This document shows positions 35,684 through 43,952 of a stretch of DNA of 53,898 nt, one piece after another. The stretch is from Acidobacteriota bacterium (GTDB lineage Bacteria; Acidobacteriota; Terriglobia; 2-12-FULL-54-10). The DNA is taken from NCBI GenBank assembly GCA_016191085.1, contig JACPPJ010000011.1, positions 1 through 53,898 on the forward strand, written 5' to 3'. The notes beneath the pieces were generated by a model. That model saw nothing but the letters and a program-made list of their open reading frames with translations. It was not told where the DNA came from and did no database searches. The position numbers and the translations under genes were made by a program. Within the stretch, counting starts at the first letter, position 1; each line of letters starts with the position of its first letter.

Positions 35684-36270
35684 CTAACCAAATCCTCCCA
35701 TAACCGGGACTTTTGCTGGTAAGTCGTGAACAACTCCTGGCGAGCAAATGGATCCTCAGGATGAGCCGCTAAAAACGCCTTGAGCTGCTCGATGGACGCA
35801 TCCACCTGATTAAGGTGATTGACGTAGGTGGACCGTTGCTGCGGCGGAATTTTTTCGAACACTTGCGCGAACGGCGGGTTTGGCGGTTGTGGAAGGGCCG
35901 GAGTGGCAACGCGCGGCGCCAGAATGCTGTAAATGTACACCACGCCCAATGCAATGACGAACACAGCCGCGTATGCCAGACCCATGCTCATTCGCGGGAA
36001 CCAGCCAAAAGCTGGCGCGGGTGCGAAAACTGTCTGCCGCGGCTCCTTAATCAATCCAGACTTTTGTAGTTCCGAATGAATTTGCCGCCAGACGCGGCCG
36101 GAAGGCTCACTTGAGGAAGTCATCTGCCGTGCCTCAGCCGTGATGAACTTAACATCGCTCACCAGCCCAGCACACGACCGACACGAAGCGCGATGGGCCT
36201 CCAGAGCGGCGGAATCGTCTGAGAGGTGCTCCAGATTGGCAAACTCTCTTTCAAATTCTTCGCAGTTCAT
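35611..36270 (-). CDS. Anti-sigma factor with zinc-finger domain
   Basis: The 219-residue protein has the ZAS (zf-HC2) motif H25-x3-C29-x2-C32 in LEAHRASCRSCAGL and one membrane span (GLAYAAVFVIALGVVYIYSIL, about 95-115). Its extracytoplasmic tail has an alpha-helical segment (RSTYVNHLNQVDASIEQLKAFLAAH). It should hold the sigma factor of the gene 26 bases upstream at the membrane until a signal arrives. The 3' end overlaps the DUF4097 gene. Confidence 0.9.
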   Translation of the reverse strand: MNCEEFEREFANLEHLSDDSAALEAHRASCRSCAGLVSDVKFITAEARQMTSSSEPSGRVWRQIHSELQKSGLIKEPRQTVFAPAPAFGWFPRMSMGLAYAAVFVIALGVVYIYSILAPRVATPALPQPPNPPFAQVFEKIPPQQRSTYVNHLNQVDASIEQLKAFLAAHPEDPFARQELFTTYQQKSRLWEDLVRWHDFSESTAPPAIPEAIPASSQP

Positions 36271-36295
36271 AGGCGCGCTCCCTCTGTTCGTGCTC

Positions 36296-36919
36296 TCACT
36301 TCTGTTCTTTTTCAGTTTCGGCTTCGCTTTCAGATGGACCGGTTGGACGCATCTGCAACAACTCGCGAAGCTTCATTCTGGCTTTGTGAAGCTGGGACTT
36401 GGAATTGCCGACCGAGCATCCAATCATCCCGGCAATTTCTTTGTGTTCGTATCCCTCGACGTCATGCAGATGAAAGATCGTCCGGTATCCAGCAGGAAGG
36501 GCCTCAATGGCTCGTTCCAGCGTCACGCGATCCACGGCGCCCGTGAGCACCACATCGGCGGCGCCATACTCCCGCACTCGATTCTCACCCGGATCTTGCC
36601 CCTGCGCTTCGTCCAGTGAAGATGTCAGCACATTTTTTTTTCGCAGCCGCATGAGAACCAGATTGACGGCCAATCGGTGCAACCAAGTGGAGAACGCCGA
36701 TTCACCGCGGAAGGTTCCGATCTTGCGGAACATCTGCAAAAAAGCTTCCTGCGTCAAATCCTCCGCTTCAGCAGTGTCGCCGGTCATTCTTAGGCACAGC
36801 GAATATACTCTACGCTTATGTTTCTCATAGAGGTATTCAAATGCGGCCGCACTGCCTTTCTTGGCCTCCTCGATCGCGTTTGCTTCCCGGCTGTCGGGAA
36901 CCTCTGGGCTGGGATTCAA
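36296..36919 (-). CDS. ECF-type RNA polymerase sigma factor
   Basis: The 207-residue protein has sigma region 2 (FEYLYEKHKRRVYSLCLRMTGDTAEAEDLTQEAFLQMFRKIGTF) and region 4 (ALPAGYRTIFHLHDVEGYEHKEIAGMIGCSVGNSKSQLHKARMKLRELL). There is no region 1 or 3. It is followed at once by its probable anti-sigma factor and a DUF4097 gene, a common trio in acidobacteria. Target promoters are unknown. Confidence 0.93.
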   Translation of the reverse strand: MNPSPEVPDSREANAIEEAKKGSAAAFEYLYEKHKRRVYSLCLRMTGDTAEAEDLTQEAFLQMFRKIGTFRGESAFSTWLHRLAVNLVLMRLRKKNVLTSSLDEAQGQDPGENRVREYGAADVVLTGAVDRVTLERAIEALPAGYRTIFHLHDVEGYEHKEIAGMIGCSVGNSKSQLHKARMKLRELLQMRPTGPSESEAETEKEQK

Positions 36920-37061
36920 GTGCCTCTGTTCTTCACATCTGCCCTAGAACTATACAGATGCGGATATATTCCTTTGAGTTGTACCAGATATCAGAAATAT
37001 AACCACCTTTTATGCATGTTCGGCGAGTGGCCGACAGGGTCACCGACCACCCCTCCGCCCC

Positions 37062-39350
37062 CTATTTACCATCGCCGCCCGTCGATTTCCAGAGAGCTTT
37101 TCCAACCCCCATGTTCCCGGCCGAATCGTAAACTCGCAAGGTCAGCAGGTGCTCACGGCCATCCAACTGATTCAAATTGACGGTAAAGGTCTCCTCCTGC
37201 GAATCCACGATTCCATCATCGCAAAGCACCGGCACCGGGAGCTCGGCATCAAGAACGTACTCGGCTCTGGTCAGACCGCTGGTACGATCGAAAGCGCGGA
37301 AACGTGCCGTTGCCAAACCGTTGGAGCGCTTGATCTCGCTCATTTCCACTTCCGGCGGAGCATTATCGACGTTGAATGGAGCGCTCAGCATCTCGGCTGT
37401 TTTGGCCATCCCAGCGGGGTTGACTCCTCCGTCAGAGGCGACCACTCTCAGCCGGTATTTTCCGTCGGCAAGCGCATCGCTGTCCAACTGAAAATAATTC
37501 TGCTTCACTTGATCCTGAAGGAGCTTCCATTCCGCTTCGCCTTCGCCGCGGAAATATAGAGCATAGGTCAGGTCATCACGGTCCGGGTCGGCCCCAACCC
37601 AGGAAACATCAAATCCCTTCTGAGGCGCGGGACGAAGCGCAGTGGCGTATCCGGACGATGAGCCGCGAAAAACTACCGGATTGTTCACCGGCTGCGCGCC
37701 GCTGCCGGTCGTCTTCTCGGCGCGGGCCGTGACTTTTAGCTCCGTGACAGTGGGCGCCTGGTTCCGGGGCAGGTATGGCAGAACGACCTCCTGCAAAACG
37801 GGTGAACGCTGATTCGCGGCATGCAGCACCACTTTCCACTGCACGTACCGGGCGGGCGGGCTGGTGACCTGATCGCCATTTTGCTGCCGGTATGGACCAG
37901 ACCAGTCGCTCCATGTAGCGTCGGGACGGCCCGAGTTGCCGCTGCGCGTGTACAGCTCCACTGCTGTTGCCGAAGCTGCGTCGGCCCGCCAGCGAATCTT
38001 GCCCCAACTGGAAACGCCACCGGTGTCGTGAACGACGGATTGATATGAACCGGTCTCGGCCGGCTGCGTTCCTACGCGGAATACCTTCCCCAAATTGGCG
38101 GTCGTGGCGAGAACGAAATTCTGATGTGGAAGCAGGCGAGTGGTCTCTTCTTCGTCCGTCTGGGTAACCAGGGAGGCCCGGCGGTCCGGCATCAACTCAT
38201 AAATGCGGCCTTTATCATCTGTCGAGAACAACAGGCGGTTGCCCGAGGGCAGCAGGTCGAATACGTTTTCGCGAGGCGAATTCCATAGCGTATCCACGCT
38301 GCCGTCCGGAGAGATTCGATAGAGCGCGCTCTTGATTCCGCGGCCCTCCTGACGCGGCGCGCCCGCCGAGTAACTGGGAGGCAGATTGGGCATCTGCGGT
38401 TCGGCCGGCGTGGTCTCCTTGTTGGCCTGCTCGGCGTCCGGCGCGGCAGTGCCCTCGCCCGGCAGAGCGCCGGGGCCCTGCGAAGCCCGCACCGTGATGG
38501 TGGTAGAAGCTTGCAACTGCGGCTCGCGGTTGGGTGATTGTTGCTGCGGAGTGCGCATGCGGCGATCTTCGGGATTGCCTAGAGCAGCCGCGTAAATATA
38601 ACCTTCCGGTGACACCGCCACCCGATGAATCTCCGTCAACGGAGCATCGTAAAGCACGAACGCTTTTCCAGCGGCTGAGAACCGGTACACCAGTCCGTTG
38701 GGTTCGCTGCCGGCGATCATTTCGTTATTGGGCGCGACGGCCAGCGTCATAATGTGCGTTTGCTTGGTATCGTAGAAAAGCTCGCCGTTCCCGCTAGGGG
38801 ATACGCGAAAGATCTTGCCTCGATCGCCGGTCCCGACGTACAGCGCGCCATCGGCGGCGAAGATCATGGACCAGATGTAACGGGTTTGCGGATCGAAAAA
38901 CTCTTCGCTCTTACCGGAGGCATCCACCCGATAGATCTTGCCCTCAGGCGATGTACCCACATACACGCGGTTGTCTTTGTCCACGGCGAGGGCGAAGATG
39001 TCCGGCTCTGGCGCTTCGAAGAACACAGTGCCTTTCAGATCGGGGGATAATTTGAAGACTTTTCCGCCGTGCCCTGTGCCGAGGTAGATGCTGCCCTTGG
39101 AGTCGTGAACCGCAGCCCATACCACCGCCTGATCCGTGCTGAACACCTCTTTGAGCTGAGGCGCGAGCGACATGGTTCCTTCGCGGTTCAGCGAGACGCC
39201 ATTGAACGTGCCGGCGGCAAAATCCTCGTACATCGCGCTGGACCAGAACTTGGTGCTGACACCGAACGCCCAGGGGCTCAACGAAAGCAGGAGTGAGGAA
39301 ATCGCTACCAATATTTGGAGCGCACTAAAATGCACGTGCTTACTCATCAT
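37062..39350 (-). CDS. Large secreted beta-propeller protein
   Basis: The ATG at 39350 (MMSKHVHF) is chosen because of the AAGGAAG site; the product has about 762 residues. A signal peptide (ILVAISSLLLSLSPWAFG) is followed by at least six propeller-type repeats (GSIYLGTGHGGKVFKLSPD, NRVYVGTSPEGKIYRVDAS, ALYVGTGDRGKIFRVSPS). A Pro/Gln-rich insertion lies at about 270-335, more repeats come next, and then two fibronectin/Ig-like parts (FDVSWVGADPDRDDLTYALYFRGEGE, FNVDNAPPEVEMSEI). It is probably extracellular or periplasmic, and its role is unknown. It lies 142 bases upstream of the sigma gene on the same strand. Confidence 0.82.
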   Translation of the reverse strand: MMSKHVHFSALQILVAISSLLLSLSPWAFGVSTKFWSSAMYEDFAAGTFNGVSLNREGTMSLAPQLKEVFSTDQAVVWAAVHDSKGSIYLGTGHGGKVFKLSPDLKGTVFFEAPEPDIFALAVDKDNRVYVGTSPEGKIYRVDASGKSEEFFDPQTRYIWSMIFAADGALYVGTGDRGKIFRVSPSGNGELFYDTKQTHIMTLAVAPNNEMIAGSEPNGLVYRFSAAGKAFVLYDAPLTEIHRVAVSPEGYIYAAALGNPEDRRMRTPQQQSPNREPQLQASTTITVRASQGPGALPGEGTAAPDAEQANKETTPAEPQMPNLPPSYSAGAPRQEGRGIKSALYRISPDGSVDTLWNSPRENVFDLLPSGNRLLFSTDDKGRIYELMPDRRASLVTQTDEEETTRLLPHQNFVLATTANLGKVFRVGTQPAETGSYQSVVHDTGGVSSWGKIRWRADAASATAVELYTRSGNSGRPDATWSDWSGPYRQQNGDQVTSPPARYVQWKVVLHAANQRSPVLQEVVLPYLPRNQAPTVTELKVTARAEKTTGSGAQPVNNPVVFRGSSSGYATALRPAPQKGFDVSWVGADPDRDDLTYALYFRGEGEAEWKLLQDQVKQNYFQLDSDALADGKYRLRVVASDGGVNPAGMAKTAEMLSAPFNVDNAPPEVEMSEIKRSNGLATARFRAFDRTSGLTRAEYVLDAELPVPVLCDDGIVDSQEETFTVNLNQLDGREHLLTLRVYDSAGNMGVGKALWKSTGGDGK

Positions 39351-39380
39351 GTCTTCCTTCGTTTGCAAAAAGCTTATCGG

Positions 39381-39581
39381 TCATGTGTGTGTTTGTCCGT
39401 AGCCGCTCGGGTAACGGGTTCGAATCCCCGCTGCCTTGGCCTGCTGCTGACTGAACATCTCCCTCATCGCCAGCACGATCCAATCCTTCATGGTCATTCC
39501 TGCGTCAATTGCTGCATGCTTGACCTCTTTGAACAGCTCTGGGTCTACGCCTCGCAGGTTGATTACGCGCTCGCCATCCAT
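39381..39581 (-). CDS. Small ribbon-helix-helix-like protein
   Basis: The 66-residue product (RVINLRGVDPELFKEVKHAAIDAGMTMKDWIVLAMREMF) looks like an Arc/CopG-type ribbon-helix-helix DNA-binding protein with a short polar tail. It overlaps the preceding gene by 19 bases in another frame, an arrangement seen in toxin-antitoxin pairs, but no toxin family is recognised. It could be an orphan regulator. Confidence 0.55.
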   Translation of the reverse strand: MDGERVINLRGVDPELFKEVKHAAIDAGMTMKDWIVLAMREMFSQQQAKAAGIRTRYPSGYGQTHT

Positions 39582-39904
39582 CGTTTACCCCCTGTCGCCT
39601 TGAACTCCCGCTGCGCCCCAGCGCCTCCCGCACCTTCTCGCACTCCTGCTGAGTCACCAACGGTCTTTAGCCTCTTTGTCAGTTCAATGTGACATGCTTC
39701 ATCGAATCTGCGAAGCTTATGGAGCTCAAAAGATTCAGTCATACTCTTGCCATCTGACCTATGGAAAAGCGTCACATCCTCTTGCCAGATGTCGAAGAGC
39801 CACACCAGGACGCGGTCCTCAAAAGGGAACGCGGCGGTCGAGCTGTCAAGCCGTGGCAATATTTGACGCCTGTTTTTCCTCGCCAGCTCCATTGTTAAAG
39901 GCAA
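39563..39904 (-). CDS. Hypothetical protein upstream of the RHH gene
   Basis: The 113-residue frame (MELARKNRRQILPRLDSSTAAFPFEDRVLVWLFDIWQEDVTLF, then ELHKLRRFDEACHIELTKRLKTVGD) is not recognised. Codon use looks acceptable up to about residue 85, after which a Gly/Ala-rich tail overlaps the next gene. No clear ribosome site precedes either ATG (39904 or 39892). It may be a real small gene paired with the RHH protein or a chance frame. Confidence 0.35.
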   Translation of the reverse strand: MPLTMELARKNRRQILPRLDSSTAAFPFEDRVLVWLFDIWQEDVTLFHRSDGKSMTESFELHKLRRFDEACHIELTKRLKTVGDSAGVREGAGGAGAQREFKATGGKRWMASA

Positions 39905-39997
39905 ACAAGATTCCGCGAATTTGGACTGCGTTTGTAGCTCCGCGCGGGGCTGTCCCGAGACTGTTTGCCATGGACCGGTTTTCGTCTAGCATTTCGT

Positions 39998-40132
39998 CAG
40001 GGCATGGCTTCAGCCATGCCGGAAATGCTTGTGATAAGGGCCGGCTTTAGCCGCTGAGGTCGTACGTGCACCTCAGGGGCTAAAGCCCCTCTCGATCTGA
40101 TTGCTCATCGGCACGCCTGAAGGCGTGCCCTG
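39998..40132 (+). repeat. Repeat B-like hairpin chain, diverged copy
   Basis: Hairpins GGCATGGCT/AGCCATGCC, GGCT/AGCC, GAGGT/ACCTC, GGGGCT/AGCCCC and GGCACGCC/GGCGTGCC follow each other. They match the other copies in kind but differ in sequence, with compensating changes in both arms. It lies behind the protease gene's 3' end. Confidence 0.75.
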
Positions 40133-40167
40133 ACCAGGGGCATCCTAATACCTCCAGCCTATGTTCT

Positions 40168-42039
40168 TCAGTCCTTCACCGTGACGGTGATGCTCTTGGT
40201 CCCGGAGACGACCGAAGGCACCGGATCGAGTTCATACTCGGCGATTGTGGAAAGCACGGTGGGTGACACATTCGTGCTCACGGCCGGATCGGCGGAAAGA
40301 GTACGAACCAAGGAGGGCGGAGGCGAGGGGAAATTTTCGCCCTGCAAAACGAATCCGGGCTCCCATCGCGCCAGCCGCACATATAGCCGGTTGTTGCGGC
40401 GCGATTTGTTGATAGCGCGGATGAGCTGCCGCGCATTCTTAGGCACGAACAGCTTTCCCGTGCGCCAGCCCTCCTGCCGGTCCATGGAGCTGCCATCGGC
40501 CACCGTGATCGTCAGCAGCCCCGGTGACAGGCTGGCCGGAATCTCAACCGCGGTCTTCTGCAATGTTTCCTTGCCATCCTGCGCGCGCAGCAGAACGGAA
40601 AGCTCCAGTTCGTCGCCGGGCTTTACCTCGCGCTTGCTGCCCCACACCTGCTGGACCTCTTGCGCCAAACGGCGGTCGGTCGAAAAAACTTTTAGACGGA
40701 TCTTGTGGATGTTGAACGGACCCAGGCCGCTTTGCATGAGATATGCAAGCGGAGTAGCCGCCGACTGCGCCGCCGCCACCGCGTTATTCGCGCTGTTGCT
40801 GACAAAACTTTCGGCTTTCACCTCGGGCAGACCGTCTATCGTGATGGCCTGCTCGACGTGCAGCGTAGATTCGCCGATGAGACGTTCGGTCGAACTGATT
40901 GCCGAGAATGCTGTGAAGTTCACCAGGAACGGGAGCAGAAAACGATCATTCACCATCTCAAAGCGATATTCGCGCTTCGACCCATTGCTGGATGCGACTT
41001 CCATCTCCATCGGGACGGTTCGCGCTTTTCCGCCCAAAGTACCGGCAATGCCCGTGGAGCGATCCTGTCCGATGACCCCCAAAAGTCCGCCAGGCGTGGT
41101 GATTTTCATCGAGCTGGAGTAGTTCGGCAAAACCGCGATGACGTTCGATTCGGAAAACGGGATCTCGGTGGGACCGGCGGAAAGAAACGGATGCCCAAAA
41201 GCGTAGACCTTGCCATGATCCACTAGTGTGACGGTGCCATCGGCGCTTGCGCCCATGTCACCACGCACTAATTGAACGCTGATCATGGAGCCAGGCTGCA
41301 AACGGGAAGGATCACCGGGTTCGCTGCCGTCGCCTGTTCCTGAGCCGCCTCCCTGCACCGGGATCAAGCCCAGCGACCGCAGAGGGTTCAGAAACGTCTG
41401 AATGGCTTCGGAAGTGAATCCTGAAAGCACCAGCGGGGTTGCCACCGGGACCAGAGAATTTTCCGCGCCTCCCCAGAAGACTGGGTTAGCACGATGCAGC
41501 ACCGGAGGCAGCAACTCGGGCGTGCCGGTGGATACAATGCGTGGGCCCGTGACGCTGTCGCCGGGATCATAATGCCAAGCCTTCTGCGTGCCTGGCGTTG
41601 GCGCAGCTCCCGTCTCCTCGCGAAATGCTTGAATCATCTCCTCGATGGGAGTGATTCCCGCGATCGGGTCTTTGGAAAACTGGAACCCAAGCGCCACAGC
41701 GCCGATCAGCTTGCCGTCAATGTAAACAGGGCTGCCGCTCATTCCGGCAATGACGCCGGCATTCTCGAGCGGTCCGCCGGAAATGCGCGCCAGGATTACG
41801 CTCTGTTTGGGAGAGACGTTTTTCAGGACGCCGAGGATTTCAACTTGAAATTCCTCGATTTTAGAGCCAACGAAAACCGTTCTGCCGACGCCTTTCATTC
41901 CGGGGCGAATATCACTGAGAGGAAGAATAGCAACTTTGGAATCCCCGGATGTAGCAGCGGAAGACGGGCGGACAGATACGCCAATAGTAACCCAAACGGC
42001 CGCGAACAACACGGTCGCGAAAAACACTTTACTTGACAT
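40168..42039 (-). CDS. SpoIVB/S55-like serine protease, motif order permuted
   Basis: From ATG 42039 (MSSKVFFATVLF) the protein has 623 residues with a signal peptide (ATVLFAAVWVTIGVSVRPSSA). The S55 serine motif G-M-S-G-S-P-V-Y (99-106) lies near the N-terminus, followed by IDGKLIGAVALGFQFSKDPIAGITPIEEM. The segment with the catalytic-type His (YAFGHPFLSAGP, H283) and GGLLGVIGQDRSTGIAGTLG comes later. In SpoIVB the His part precedes the Ser part, so the domain looks circularly permuted. The C-terminal half is an unassigned beta-rich region. It is probably a periplasmic protease; substrates are unknown. The TTG at 42075 would add 12 residues but lacks a ribosome site. Confidence 0.78.
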   Translation of the reverse strand: MSSKVFFATVLFAAVWVTIGVSVRPSSAATSGDSKVAILPLSDIRPGMKGVGRTVFVGSKIEEFQVEILGVLKNVSPKQSVILARISGGPLENAGVIAGMSGSPVYIDGKLIGAVALGFQFSKDPIAGITPIEEMIQAFREETGAAPTPGTQKAWHYDPGDSVTGPRIVSTGTPELLPPVLHRANPVFWGGAENSLVPVATPLVLSGFTSEAIQTFLNPLRSLGLIPVQGGGSGTGDGSEPGDPSRLQPGSMISVQLVRGDMGASADGTVTLVDHGKVYAFGHPFLSAGPTEIPFSESNVIAVLPNYSSSMKITTPGGLLGVIGQDRSTGIAGTLGGKARTVPMEMEVASSNGSKREYRFEMVNDRFLLPFLVNFTAFSAISSTERLIGESTLHVEQAITIDGLPEVKAESFVSNSANNAVAAAQSAATPLAYLMQSGLGPFNIHKIRLKVFSTDRRLAQEVQQVWGSKREVKPGDELELSVLLRAQDGKETLQKTAVEIPASLSPGLLTITVADGSSMDRQEGWRTGKLFVPKNARQLIRAINKSRRNNRLYVRLARWEPGFVLQGENFPSPPPSLVRTLSADPAVSTNVSPTVLSTIAEYELDPVPSVVSGTKSITVTVKD

Positions 42040-42075
42040 ATGGATCTTCAGAAAACTCTCCACTAGGTTTGGCAA

Positions 42076-42434
42076 CTCGCTAGAACAATGATAAGGGAGC
42101 GATAAAGCTCAGTCAAGCAAACACTTCGCAATCCGATTGCAAGGAGTAAAACTCTGGTCCAATCTCGCCTTCCACATAGATTTTAGGTAACGGGCGGTGA
42201 TTGACATTGATACAATTTCTCTAGGACTCGATGCAACTGCTATATTGCAGCTTAGTCGGCGGGTAAACAGTGCAGATTACGCAAAGCCACGTCAGCGAGG
42301 GGGAGAAATTGCTTACGACGAAACCGCGAGGTGGACGAAAACAGACAGCGTGACCGCGTCGACGATCTGGCGGTTAATACACATGCAGGTGGACCGCAAC
42401 AAACCGACGGCGCCGCACGACGGGAGGAGACAAC
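42076..42434. other. Divergent promoter stretch
   Basis: This spacer between the protease gene and the DUF1259 gene should hold both promoters. There is a TTGACA at 42201-42206 without a well-spaced -10 and a TACAAT at 42211-42216 without a good -35. I see no gene or structured RNA. Confidence 0.35.
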
Positions 42435-43352
42435 ATGAGAATCAGATTTCGCCTCACTTCGGCCGGTTTCATGATTGCGGTCGTGGTGTTGGCGCTCGGG
42501 GCGGGAGCCTCGGCGCAGGATCAGCAGATGCCACCGGAATACGACGCGGCTCTAAGAGCGCTCGGCAAACAGGGCGACTTTAAGGCCAACGTGCTGAAGA
42601 TCAACATCCCACGCAACGATTTGAATGTAACGGTGGATGGCGTCGCCACGCCCACTCCCTTCGGATTTGGCGGATGGCTCGCCATGACCAAGGGAAATGG
42701 CGGCAAGGAGGTCATGATGGGCGACCTGGTGCTGTTGGAGGACGAGGTCAATCCGGTTATGTCAGCGCTGCTCGACAACGGACTGGAGGTCACTGCGCTG
42801 CACAATCACTTCTTTTTCGAAGATCCCAGAATTTACTACATGCACGTGATGGGACACGGCAGCGCGGCCGATCTCGCGCGCATGGCGAAACCCGCCGTGG
42901 CCCTGATCGGCCATGTTACCTCTGCGCATCCGCCCTCGTCGGGCAAGGTAACCCTGCAGCCGGGCAAGATTGATACAGGGAAGATCGCGCAGATTGTAAA
43001 TCAGGAAGGTGAGCAGACAGGATCCGTATACAAGATCACGATCGGGCGCGACGACGTCACCGTAAAAGAGACGGGCGCTACTATAAACGCTCGCATGGGA
43101 CTGAATACCTGGGCGGCTTTCGTCGGCACCGACGACAACGCCGCCATTGCCGGAGATGTGGCCATGCTGGATGACGAGGTTACGCCGGTTCTGAAGACGC
43201 TACGCAAAAACGGCATCCAAATCGTATCGATACATCACCACATGATCGGCACGCAGCCGGCTATCATATTCTTGCACTACTGGAGTAAAGGACCTGCTGA
43301 AAAACTCGCCAGAGCTTTCCGTGAGACTCTGGATCAGTTGGGGAAGAAATAA
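42435..43352 (+). CDS. DUF1259 (LpqO-like) secreted protein
   Basis: The 305-residue protein has a signal peptide (IAVVVLALGAGASAQ) and two copies of a roughly 120-residue unit. Each unit has the order VTVDG/ARMGLNTWAAF, GDVAMLDDEVTPVLKTLRKNGI/GDLVLLEDEVNPVMSALLDNGL, and HNHFFFEDPRIYYMHVMG/HHHMIGTQPAIIFLHYW. This duplication is characteristic of the DUF1259/LpqO family. The His clusters (HNHFF, HHHM) could bind metal. An AGGAG site precedes the ATG. Function is unknown. Confidence 0.88.
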   Translation: MRIRFRLTSAGFMIAVVVLALGAGASAQDQQMPPEYDAALRALGKQGDFKANVLKINIPRNDLNVTVDGVATPTPFGFGGWLAMTKGNGGKEVMMGDLVLLEDEVNPVMSALLDNGLEVTALHNHFFFEDPRIYYMHVMGHGSAADLARMAKPAVALIGHVTSAHPPSSGKVTLQPGKIDTGKIAQIVNQEGEQTGSVYKITIGRDDVTVKETGATINARMGLNTWAAFVGTDDNAAIAGDVAMLDDEVTPVLKTLRKNGIQIVSIHHHMIGTQPAIIFLHYWSKGPAEKLARAFRETLDQLGKK

Positions 43353-43402
43353 CGCGAAAAGCGAACGTCGTGGAGCAGACACATATATTGGGCGCAGCTC
43401 GT

Positions 43403-43756
43403 CTAGGCGCGCACCGGGGGTGGTTTTAGCCTCGGATCATGGCTGTGTACGTACGATTTCAAAAGCGTCCGATGTTCTTCGGTAATATTCTTGAAGCGAA
43501 TCCCCAAACCAGCGTCAATCGAGTAAACGACTACGCCCTGCAGCGACACAGGTTTGTTCGCACTCTCCAGCAGCAGATCCAGTTCTACATCGGTTCCGAC
43601 AAGATCATTCCGGTCGGAAGCTATTAAAATTCCATACTCGCTGAACTCCAGTGCTTTACAACTGAATTTCTTCTTTCCGGCCGTTACCCTGGTTGGAAAG
43701 TCGACAGGAATCCGGATAGTTCTGCGTTTTTCCAAAGGCCGTTTTGATTCTGCCAT
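43403..43756 (-). CDS. PilZ-domain protein
   Basis: The 117-residue protein is a single PilZ domain: KRRTIRIPVDFPTRV with the RxxxR-type start and ALEFSEYGILI in the place of (D/N)xSxxG. The first residue of the second motif is Glu rather than Asp/Asn, so c-di-GMP binding may be weakened. The family senses c-di-GMP or acts as an adaptor. It lies 50 bases from the DUF1259 stop on the opposite strand. Confidence 0.85.
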   Translation of the reverse strand: MAESKRPLEKRRTIRIPVDFPTRVTAGKKKFSCKALEFSEYGILIASDRNDLVGTDVELDLLLESANKPVSLQGVVVYSIDAGLGIRFKNITEEHRTLLKSYVHSHDPRLKPPPVRA

Positions 43757-43952
43757 GCGCCCCTCAAGCTCACTTCGACTCAGGTTCGGCCTGAGTGAAT
43801 GATTTCGGCTTGATTTGCCCGGGAGTATCAGAATTCACCCGAGCCCTAAATCCGGACGTAATTATGGCACAACTGCAGTGGCGCTGTCCCTGATTTGAAC
43901 CGCGATGGTGTTCGCCCTAAGCGGCCTGGGGATTTCATGGCCGGCGTTGCCG

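Noticed and set aside
39402-39440. GGTTCGAATCC, resembling a tRNA T-loop
   Set aside because: Only three of five T-stem pairs form, there is no acceptor or anticodon stem upstream, and the site lies in a coding frame.
42201-42216. TTGACA followed by TACAAT
   Set aside because: The two hexamers are only four bases apart and neither has a properly spaced partner.
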